Notes under the pieces: model-generated
Told to the model about the DNA's origin: nothing
Seen by the model: only the letters and a program-made list of their open reading frames with translations
Database searches by the model: none
Made by a program: the position numbers and the translations under genes
From: Schoenoplectus triqueter
Lineage: Eukaryota > Streptophyta > Magnoliopsida > Poales > Cyperaceae
NCBI GenBank assembly: GCA_964058805.1
Contig: CAXKVV010000367.1
Coordinates: forward strand, 1-58,240
Direction: 5' to 3'
DNA length: 58,240 bases
Shown: piece by piece, positions 8,719-20,581 of the stretch
How positions within the stretch are numbered: the stretch's first letter is position 1
How the letters are laid out: every line of letters starts with the position of its first letter

Positions 8719-11079
8719 GAACATTCTACGATATTAATTTAGCATAAAAATTAGGTAGGATGTATTAAAAACAGCACTTTAAATATGTTTTTTGAGTTTT
8801 TCAAACATTTTGGCCGCATAACTATATGAAATTTCATGCAAATTAATATAATTACTCCTAATTAGGACTATTATAAGATTGTCCAATTAAAACTTCGATA
8901 TGAACATTCTATGGTGCTAATTTTGTACAAAATGTAAGTAAGATGCATTAAAAACTGTTGTTTAAACAAATTGTTTGAGTTTTTCAATATTTTTTGGCCC
9001 CATAACTATTTGAAATTCAGATAAATTTAATATAGTTGTGCCTATTAAAGGAATATCCAGTTATCACTTTGATATGAACATTCTACGATACTAATTTGGC
9101 ACAAAACATATGCTGGATGCATTAAAAATAGCTGTTTAAACTAGTTGTTTAAGTTTTTCAAAATTTTTGGCCGCATAATTACGAATAATTTCTTCAAAAT
9201 TAAAATAATTATTCCTAAATATGCCTATTATAAGATTTTTAGATTAAAACTTTGATATGAATATTTTACGACACTAATTTTGCAGAAAACATAAGTAGGA
9301 TTCAATAAAAACAGCCGTTTAAACAAGTTGTTTGGGTTTTCCGAAAATTTTGGAGGAATAACTACACATAATATCTTACAAATTAAAATAATTACTCCTA
9401 AATATGTCTATTATAAGACTTTTATGATTTAAACTTCTATATGAATATTCTACGACATTAATTTTGCACAAAATATAAGTAAGATGCTTTGAAAACGGCT
9501 GTTTAAATAAGTTATTTGCGTTTTTTAAAATTATTGTCCGCATAACTGCACATTATTTCATGAACATTAATATACTTACTCCTAATTATACCTATTATAA
9601 TATTGTCCAATGAACACTCTGATATGAATATCCAACGACGCTATTATTTATAGAACATAAGCATGATATATTAGAAACTGCTATTTAAACTAGTTGTTTA
9701 AGATTTTCAATATTTTTAGTCTCATAACTGCACGTAATTTCATAAAAAGTAATATAATTACTCCAAATTATGTCAATTAAAAGATTATCCAATTAACACT
9801 TCCATAAGAACATTCTACGACATTAATTATGCACAAAAAATGAGTAGCATGTATTAAAAACGGCCGTTCCAACAAGTTTTTCGAGTTTTACAAATATTTT
9901 GGCCACGTTAATACATATAATTTTGTGCAAATGAATATTATTACTCCTAACTATGTCTATTATAAGATTATCCATTTAAAACATCGATATGAACATTCTG
10001 CGACGCTAATATTGCACAAAACATATGCAAGATTCATTAGAAACTGATGTTTAAACAAATTGTTCGAGTTTTTCAACATTTTTGGTTTCATAACTATACA
10101 TAATTTCGTCAAAATTGAAATAGCCTCTTCGAATTATGTCTATTAAAAGATTATCCAATTAACATCTCGATATGAATATTCTAGGACACTAATTTTGCAC
10201 AAAACATAAGTAGGATGCATTAAAAACAGATGTTTAAACTAGCTGTTTGAGTTTTTCAAAGTTTTGGCCGCATAACTACACATAATTTCTTGCAAATTAA
10301 TATAGTTACTCCTAAATATGTCTATTATAAGATTGTCCATTTATATGTTCCATATGAATATTCTACTACACTAATTTTGCACAAAACATAAGTACGATGC
10401 TTTAAAAATAACTGTTTAAAAAGGTTGTTTGAGTTTTTCAAAAATATTGGGCGCATAACTATACATATTTTCGTGAAAACTAATATAATTACTCCTGATT
10501 ATAAGATTATCCAATTAATACTTTGATACGAATATCCTATGACCCTAATTTTTCATAAAACATAAGTAAGATACCTAAAAACTGCTGTTTAAACTAATTG
10601 TTTAAGATTTTCAACATTTTCGGCCTCATAACTACATATAATTTCGTGAAAATTGATATAATTACTCCTAATTATGTCTATTACAATATTATCCAATTAA
10701 TACTTCGATATGAATATTCTACGAAACTAATTTTGCACAAAACATAAGTATTATGCTGTTAAAAAAGCTGTTTAAACAAGTTGTTTGAGTTTTTTAAAAT
10801 TATTGTCCGCATAACTACACATAATTATGTAAAAATTAATATAATTACTCCTAATTATACCTATTATAAGATTGTCCAATTAACACTTTGATATGAATAT
10901 CTCACGACACTAATTTTTCATAAAACATAAGTAATCTTACATTAGAAACTGCTGTTTAAACTAGTTGTTTGAGATTTTCAATATTTTTTGCCTCGTAACT
11001 ACACATAATTACGTAAAAATTAATATGATTACTCCTAATTATGCCTATTAGATGATTAACTGATTAACACATCAATGTG
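8719..11079. repeat. HOR unit 1, diverged edge copy (2,361 bp)
   Basis: All 13 monomers are present, but the unit is shorter than the rest. M2 lacks about 10 bases around 9,036 (ACTCCTAG missing), and many private substitutions separate it from unit 2. Monomer starts: 8,719; 8,902; 9,076; 9,259; 9,443; 9,626; 9,808; 9,991; 10,174; 10,356; 10,530; 10,712; 10,895. It is clearly the least homogenised complete unit. Confidence 0.93.
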
Positions 11080-13454
11080 GACATTCTACGATATTAATTT
11101 TGCACAAAAAAATAGGCAGCATGCATTAAAAACAGCACTTTAAACGTTTTGTTTGAGTTTTCAACCATTTTGGCCGTATAACTACATTGAATTTCATGCA
11201 AATTAATATAATTACTCCTAATTAGGACTATTACAAGATTGTCCAATTAAAACTTCGATATAAACTTTCTATGGTGCTAATTTTGTAGAAAAGTTAAGTA
11301 AGATGCATTAAAAGCTGCTGTTTTAAACGAATTATTTGAGTTTTTCAACACTTTTTTACCTCATAACTACTCGTAATCCAGATAAATTTAATATAGTTAC
11401 TCCTAGTTGTGCCTATTAAAGGAATATCCAGCTACCACTTTGATATGAACACTCTACGGTACTAATTTGGCACAAAACATAAGTAGGTTGCATTAAAAAT
11501 AGCTGTTTAAACTAGTTGTTTGAGTTTTTCAAAAAATTTGGCCGCATAATTACGAATAATTTCTTAAAAATTAAAATAATTATTCCTAAATATGCCTATT
11601 ATAAGATTATCAGATTAAAACTTCGATATGAATATTTTACGACACTAATTTTGCAAAAAACATAAGTAGGATTCAATAAAAACAGCTGTTTAAACAAGTT
11701 GTTTGGGTTTTCCGAAAATTTTGGACGCATAACTATACATAATATCTTAGAAATTAAAATAATTACTCCTAAATATGCCTATTATAAGATTTTTATGATT
11801 TAAACTTCTATATGAATATTCTACGACATTAATTTTGCACAAAACATAAGTAAGATGCTTTGAAAACGGCTGTTTAAATAAGTTGTTTGAGTTTTTCAAA
11901 ATTGTTGTCCGCATAACTGCACATTATTTCATGAAAATTAATATCATTACTCCTAATTATACCTATTATAATATTGTCCAATGAACACTCTGATATGAAT
12001 ATCCAACGACGCTATTATTTATAGAACATAAGTATGATATATTAGAAAACTGCTATTTAAGCTAGTTGTTTAAGATTTTTTTCAACATTTTTGGTCTCAT
12101 AACTGCACATAATTTCGTAAAAAGTAATATAATTACTCCAAATTATGCCAATTAAAAGATTATCCAATTAACACTTCCATATGAACATTCTACGACATTA
12201 ATTTTGCACAAAAAATGAGTAGCACGTATTAAAAACAGCCGTTCCAACAAGTTTTTCGAGTTTTGCAAATATTTTGGCCGCGTAACTACATATAATTTTG
12301 TGCAAATTAATATTATTACTCCTAACTATGTCTATTATAAAATTATCCATTTAAAACATCGATATGAACATTCTGCGACGCTAATATTGCACAAAACATA
12401 TGCAAGATTCATTAGAAACTGATGTTTAAACAAATTGTTCGAGTTTTTCAACATTTTTGGTTTCTTAACTATACATAATTTCGTCAAAACTGAAATAGCC
12501 TCTTCGAATTATGTCTATTAAAAGATTATCCAATTAACATCTCGATATGAATATTCTAGGACACTAATTTTGCACAAAACATAAGTAGGATGCATTAAAA
12601 ACAAATGTTTAAACTAGCTGTTTGAGTTTTTCAAAGTTTTGGCCGCATAACTACACATAATTTCTTGCAAATTAATATAGTTACTCCTAAATATGTCTAT
12701 TATAAGATTGTCCATTTATATGTTCCATATGAATATTCTACTACACTAATTTTGCACAAAACATAAGTACGATGCTTTAAAAACAACTGTTTAAAAAGGT
12801 TGTTTGAGTTTTTCAAAAATATTGGGCGCATAACTATACATATTTTCGTGAAAACTAATATAATTACTCCTGATTATAAGATTATCCAATTAATACTTTG
12901 ATACGAATATCCTATGACCCTAATTTTTCATAAAACATAAGTAAGATACCTAAAAACTGCTGTTTAAACTAATTGTTTAAGATTTTCAACATTTTCGGCC
13001 TCATAACTACATATAATTTCGTGAAAATTGATATAATTACTCCTAATTATGTCTATTACAATATTATCCAATTAATACTTCGATATGAATATTCTACGAA
13101 ACTAATTTTGCACAAAACATAAGTATTATGCTTTTAAAACAGCTGTTTAAACAAGTTGTTTGAGTTTTTTAAAATTATTGTCCGCATAACTACACATAAT
13201 TATGTAAAAATTAATATAATTACTCCTAATTATACCTATTATAAGATTGTCCAATTAACACTTTGATATGAATATCTCACGACACTAATTTTTCATAAAA
13301 CATAAGTAATCTTACATTAGAAACTGCTGTTTAAACTAGTTGTTTGAAATTTTCAATATTTTTTGCCTCGTAACTACACATAATTACGTAAAAATTAATA
13401 TAATTACTCCTAATTATGCCTATTAGATGATTAACCGATTAACACATCAATATG
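11080..13454. repeat. HOR unit 2 (2,375 bp), transitional
   Basis: Much closer to the interior units than unit 1. It retains older variants, such as TTACAATATT before M12, where later units have TTGCA(G/A)TATT, and GGACGCATAACTATAC in M4. M13 has TTTGAAATTTTC, shared with type B units. Confidence 0.93.
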
Positions 13455-15829
13455 GACATTCTACGGTATTAATTTTGCACAAAAAATAGGCAGCATGCAT
13501 TAAAAACAGCACTTTAAACGTGTTGTTTGAGTTTTTCAACCATTTTGGCCGTAAAACTACATGAAATTTCGTGCAAATTAATATAATTACTCCTAATTAG
13601 GACTATTAGAAGATTGTCCAATTAAAACTTCGATATGAACTTTCTATGGTGCTAATTTTGTACAAAAGTTAAGTAAGATGCATTAAAACTGCTGTTTTAA
13701 ACGAATTATTTGAGTTTTTCAACACTTTTTTACCTCATAACTACTCGTAATCCAGATAAATTTAATATAGTTACTCCTAGTTGTGCCTATTAAAGGAATA
13801 TCCAGCTACCACTTTGATATGAACACTCTACGGTACTAATTTGGCACAAAACATAAGTAGGTTGCATTAAAAATAGCTGTTTAAACTAGTTGTTTGAGTT
13901 TTTCAAAAAATTTGGCCGCATAATTACGAATAATTTCTTAAAAATTAAAATAATTATTCCTAAATATGCCTATTATAAGATTATCAGATTAAAACTTCGA
14001 TATGAATATTTTACGACACTAATTTTGCAAAAAACATAAGTAGGATTCAATAAAAACAGCTGTTTAAACAAGTTGTTTGGGTTTTCCGAAAATTTTGGAC
14101 GCATAACTATACATAATATCTTAGAAATTAAAATAATTACTCCTAAATATGCCTATTATAAGATTTTTATGATTTAAACTTCTATATGAATATTCTACGA
14201 CATTAATTTTGCACAAAACATAAGTAAGATGCTTTGAAAACGGCTGTTTAAATAAGTTGTTTGAGTTTTTCAAAATTGTTGTCCGCATAACTGCACATTA
14301 TTTCATGAAAATTAATATCATTACTCCTAATTATACCTATTATAATATTGTCCAATGAACACTCTGATATGAATATCCAACGACGCTATTATTTATAGAA
14401 CATAAGTATGATATATTAGAAAACTGCTATTTAAGCTAGTTGTTTAAGATTTTTTTCAACATTTTTGGTCTCATAACTGCACATAATTTCGTAAAAAGTA
14501 ATATAATTACTCCAAATTATGCCAATTAAAAGATTATCCAATTAACACTTCCATATGAACATTCTACGACATTAATTTTGCACAAAAAATGAGTAGCACG
14601 TATTAAAAACAGCCGTTCCAACAAGTTTTTCGAGTTTTGCAAATATTTTGGCCGCGTAACTACATATAATTTTGTGCAAATTAATATTATTACTCCTAAC
14701 TATGTCTATTATAAAATTATCCATTTAAAACATCGATATGAACATTCTGCGACGCTAATATTGCACAAAACATATGCAAGATTCATTAGAAACTGATGTT
14801 TAAACAAATTGTTCGAGTTTTTCAACATTTTTGGTTTCTTAACTATACATAATTTCGTCAAAACTGAAATAGCCTCTTCGAATTATGTCTATTAAAAGAT
14901 TATCCAATTAACATCTCGATATGAATATTCTAGGACACTAATTTTGCACAAAACATAAGTAGGATGCATTAAAAACAGATGTTTAAACTAGCTGTTTGAG
15001 TTTTTCAAAGTTTTGGCCGCATAACTACACATAATTTCTTGCAAATTAATATAGTTACTCCTAAATATGTCTATTATAAGATTGTCCATTTATATGTTCC
15101 ATATGAATATTCTACTACACTAATTTTGCACAAAACATAAGTACGATGCTTTTAAAAACAACTGTTTAAAAAGGTTGTTTGAGTTTTTCAAAAATATTGG
15201 GCGCATAACTATACATATTTTCGTGAAAACTAATATAATTACTCCTGATTATAAGATTATCCAATTAATACTTTGATACGAATATCCTATGACACTAATT
15301 TTTCATAAAACATAAGTAAGATATCTAAAAACTGCTGTTTAAACTAATTGTTTAAGATTTTCAACATTTTCGGCCTCATAACTACATATAATTTCGTGAA
15401 AATTGATATAATTACTCCTAATTATGTCTATTGCAGTATTATCCAATTAATACTTCGATATGAATATTCTACGAAACTAATTTTGCACAAAACATAAGTA
15501 TTATGCTTTTAAAACAGCTGTTTAAACAAGTTGTTTGAGTTTTTTAAAATTATTGTCCGCATAACTACACATAATTATGTTAAAATTAATATAATTACTC
15601 CTAATTATACCTATTATAAGATTGTCCAATTAACACTTTGATATGAATATCTCACGACACTAATTTTTCATAAAACATAAGTAATCTTACATTAGAAACT
15701 GCTGTTTAAACTAGTTGTTTGAGATTTTCAATATTTTTTGCCTCGTAACTACACATAATTACGTAAAAATTAATATAATTACTCCTAATTATGCCTATTA
15801 GATGATTAACCGATTAACACATCAATATG
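13455..15829. repeat. HOR unit 3 (2,375 bp), A-like
   Basis: M4 retains CATAACTATAC as in unit 2. Later sites are type A: TAAAATTATCC (M7 end), TTTCTTAACT (M8), GATATCTAAA (M11), TTGCAGTATT and TATGTTAAAA (M12). It lacks one G in the M2 motif ATTAAAACTGCTG, which explains the 2,375 length. Confidence 0.93.
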
Positions 15830-18205
15830 GACATTCTACGGTATTAATTTTGCACAAAAAATAGGTAGCATGCATTAAAAACAGCACTTTAAACGTGTTG
15901 TTTGAGTTTTTCAACCATTTTGGCCGTAAAACTACATGAAATTTCGTGCAAATTAATATAATTACTCCTAATTAGGACTATTAGAAGATTGTCCAATTAA
16001 AACTTCGATATGAACTTTCTATGGTGCTAATTTTGTACAAAAGTTAAGTAAGATGCATTAAAACTGCTGTTTTAAACGAATTATTTGAGTTTTTCAACAC
16101 TTTTTTTACCTCATAACTACTCATAATCCAGATAAATTTAATATAGTTACTCCTAGTTGTGCCTATTAAAGGAATATCCAGCTACCACTTTGATATGAAC
16201 ACTCTACGGTACTAATTTGGCACAAAACATAAGTAGGTTGCATTAAAAATAGCTGTTTAAACTAGTTGTTTGAGTTTTTCAAAAAATTTGGCCGCATAAT
16301 TACGAATAATTTCTTAAAAATTAAAATAATTATTCCTAAATATGCCTATTATAAGATTATCAGATTACAACTTCGATATGAATATTTTACGACACTAATT
16401 TTGCAAAAAACATAAGTAGGATTCAATAAAAACAGCTGTTTAAACAAGTTGTTTGGGTTTTCCGAAAATTTTGGACGAATAACTACACATAATATCTTAG
16501 AAATTAAAATAATTACTCCTAAATATGCCTATTATAAGATTTTTATGATTTAAACTTCTATATGAATATTCTACGACATTAATTTTGCACAAAACATAAG
16601 TAAGATGCTTTGAAAACGGCTGTTTAAATAAGTTGTTTGAGTTTTTCAAAATTGTTGTCCGCATAACTGCACATTATTTCATGAAAATTAATATCATTAC
16701 TCCTAATTATACCTATTATAATATTGTCCAATGAACACTCTGATATGAATATCCAACGACGCTATTATTTATAGAACATAAGTATGATATATTAGAAAAC
16801 TGCTATTTAAGCTAGTTGTTTAAGATTTTTTTCAATATTTTTGGTCTCATAACTGCACATAATTTCGTAAAAAGTAATATAATTACTCCAAATTATGCCA
16901 ATTAAAAGATTATCCAATTAACACTTCCATATGAACATTCTACGACATTAATTTTGCACAAAAAATGAGTAGCACGTATTAAAAACAGCCGTTCCAACAA
17001 GTTTTTCGAGTTTTGCAAATATTTTGGCCGCGTAACTACATATAATTTTGTGCAAATTAATATTATTACTCCTAACTATGTCTATTATAAAATTATCCAT
17101 TTAAAACATCGATATGAACATTCTGCGACGCTAATATTGCACAAAACATATGCAAGATTCATTAGAAACTGATGTTTAAACAAATTGTTCGAGTTTTTCA
17201 ACATTTTTGGTTTCTTAACTATACATAATTTCGTCAAAACTGAAATAGCCTCTTCGAATTATGTCTATTAAAAGATTATCCAATTAACATCTCGATATGA
17301 ATATTCTAGGACACTAATTTTGCACAAAACATAAGTAGGATGCATTAAAAACAGATGTTTAAACTAGCTGTTTGAGTTTTTCAAAGTTTTGGCCGCATAA
17401 CTACACATAATTTCTTGCAAATTAATATAGTTACTCCTAAATATGTCTATTATAAGATTGTCCATTTATATGTTCCATATGAATATTCTACTACACTAAT
17501 TTTGCACAAAACATAAGTACGATGCTTTTAAAAACAACTGTTTAAAAAGGTTGTTTGAGTTTTTCAAAAATATTGGGCGCATAACTATACATATTTTCGT
17601 GAAAACTAATATAATTACTCCTGATTATAAGATTATCCAATTAATACTTTGATACGAATATCCTATGACACTAATTTTTCATAAAACATAAGTAAGATAT
17701 CTAAAAACTGCTGTTTAAACTAATTGTTTAAGATTTTCAACATTTTCGGCCTCATAACTACATATAATTTCGTGAAAATTGATATAATTACTCCTAATTA
17801 TGTCTATTGCAGTATTATCCAATTAATACTTCGATATGAATATTCTACGAAACTAATTTTGCACAAAACATAAGTATTATGCTTTTAAAACAGCTGTTTA
17901 AACAAGTTGTTTGAGTTTTTTAAAATTATTGTCCGCATAACTACACATAATTATGTTAAAATTAATATAATTACTCCTAATTATACCTATTATAAGATTG
18001 TCCAATTAACACTTTGATATGAATATCTCACGACACTAATTTTTCATAAAACATAAGTAATCTTACATTAGAAACTGCTGTTTAAACTAGTTGTTTGAGA
18101 TTTTCAATATTTTTTGCCTCGTAACTACACATAATTACGTAAAAATTAATATAATTACTCCTAATTATGCCTATTAGATGATTAACCGATTAACACATCA
18201 ATATG
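15830..18205. repeat. HOR unit 4, type A (2,376 bp)
   Basis: Defines type A: GGACGAATAACTACAC in M4, CAATATTTTTGGTCTC in M6, TAAAATTATCC, TTTCTTAACT in M8, GATATCTAAA in M11, TTGCAGTATT, TATGTTAAAA and TTTGAGATTTTC. It shares the shortened ATTAAAACTGCTG motif with unit 3, balanced by one extra T in M2. First member of the first A-B-C block. Confidence 0.93.
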
Positions 18206-20581
18206 GACATTCTACGGTATTAATTTTGCACAAAAAATAGGCAGCATGCATTAAAAACAGCACTTTAAACGTGTTGTTTGAGTTTTTCAACCATTTTGGC
18301 CGTAAAACTACATGAAATTTCGTGCAAATTAATATAATTACTCCTAATTAGGACTATTAGAAGATTGTCCAATTAAAACTTCGATATGAACTTTCTATGG
18401 TGCTAATTTTGTACAAAAGTTAAGTAAGATGCATTAAAAGCTGCTGTTTTAAACGAATTATTTGAGTTTTTCAACACTTTTTTACCTCATAACTACTCGT
18501 AATCCAGATAAATTTAATATAGTTACTCCTAGTTGTGCCTATTAAAGGAATATCCAGCTACCACTTTGATATGAACACTCTACGGTACTAATTTGGCACA
18601 AAACATAAGTAGGTTGCATTAAAAATAGCTGTTTAAACTAGTTGTTTGAGTTTTTCAAAAAATTTGGCCGCATAATTACGAATAATTTCTTAAAAATTAA
18701 AATAATTATTCCTAAATATGCCTATTATAAGATTATCAGATTACAACTTCGATATGAATATTTTACGACACTAATTTTGCAAAAAACATAAGTAGGATTC
18801 AATAAAAACAGCTGTTTAAACAAGTTGTTTGGGTTTTCCGAAAATTTTGGACGCATAACTACACATAATATCTTAGAAATTAAAATAATTACTCCTAAAT
18901 ATGCCTATTATAAGATTTTTATGATTTAAACTTCTATATGAATATTCTACGACATTAATTTTGCACAAAACATAAGTAAGATGCTTTGAAAACGGCTGTT
19001 TAAATAAGTTGTTTGAGTTTTTCAAAATTGTTGTCCGCATAACTGCACATTATTTCATGAAAATTAATATCATTACTCCTAATTATACCTATTATAATAT
19101 TGTCCAATGAACACTCTGATATGAATATCCAACGACGCTATTATTTATAGAACATAAGTATGATATATTAGAAAACTGCTATTTAAGCTAGTTGTTTAAG
19201 ATTTTTTTCAACATTTTTGGTCTCATAACTGCACATAATTTCGTAAAAAGTAATATAATTACTCCAAATTATGCCAATTAAAAGATTATCCAATTAACAC
19301 TTCCATATGAACATTCTACGACATTAATTTTGCACAAAAAATGAGTAGCACGTATTAAAAACAGCCGTTCCAACAAGTTTTTCGAGTTTTGCAAATATTT
19401 TGGCCGCGTAACTACATATAATTTTGTGCAAATTAATATTATTACTCCTAACTATGTCTATTATAAGATTATCCATTTAAAACATCGATATGAACATTCT
19501 GCGACGCTAATATTGCACAAAACATATGCAAGATTCATTAGAAACTGATGTTTAAACAAATTGTTCGAGTTTTTCAACATTTTTGGTTTCATAACTATAC
19601 ATCATTTCGTGAAAACTGAAATAGCCTCTTCGAATTATGTCTATTAAAAGATTATCCAATTAACATCTCGATATGAATATTCTAGGACACTAATTTTGCA
19701 CAAAACATAAGTAGGATACATTAAAAACAGATGTTTAAACTAGCTGTTTGAGTTTTTCAAAGTTTTGGACGCATAACTACACATAATTTCTTGCAAATTA
19801 ATATAGTTACTCCTAAATATGTCTATTATAAGATTGTCCATTTATATGTTCCATATGAATATTCTACTACACTAATTTTGCACAAAACATAAGTACGATG
19901 CTTTTAAAAACAACTGTTTAAAAAGGTTGTTTGAGTTTTTCAAAAATATTGGGCGCATAACTATACATATTTTCGTGAAAACTAATATAATTACTCCTGA
20001 TTATAAGATTATTCATTTAATACTTTGATACGAATATCCTATGACACTAATTTTTCATAAAACATAAGTAAGATACCTAAAAACTGCTGTTTAAACTAAT
20101 TGTTTAAGATTTTCAACATTTTCGGCCTCATAACTACATATAATTTCGTGGAAATTGATATAATTACTCCTAATTATGTCTATTGCAATATTATCCAATT
20201 AATACTTCGATATGAATATTCTACGAAACTAATTTTGCACAAAACATAAGTATTATGCTTTTAAAACAGCTGTTTAAACAAGTTGTTTGAGTTTTTTAAA
20301 ATTATTGTCCGCATAACTACACATAATTATGTAAAAATTAATATAATTACTCCTAATTATACCTATTATAAGATTGTCCAATTAACACTTTGATATGAAT
20401 ATCTCACGACACTAATTTTTCATAAAACATAAGTAATCTTACATTAGAAACTGCTGTTTAAACTAGTTGTTTGAAATTTTCAATATTTTTTGCCTCGTAA
20501 CTACACATAATTACGTAAAAATTAATATAATTACTCCTAATTATGCCTACTAGATGATTAACCGATTAACACATCAATATG
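18206..20581. repeat. HOR unit 5, type B (2,376 bp)
   Basis: Defines type B: GGACGCATAAC (M4), TAAGATTATCC (M7 end), TTTCATAACTATACATCATT then TCGTGAAAACTG (M8), ATTATTCATTTAAT (M10 end, at 20,008), TCGTGGAAATTG (M11), TTGCAATATT, TTTGAAATTTTC and GCCTACTAGATG (M13). Private changes occur in M9 (GTAGGATACATT and TTTTGGACGCAT). Confidence 0.93.
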
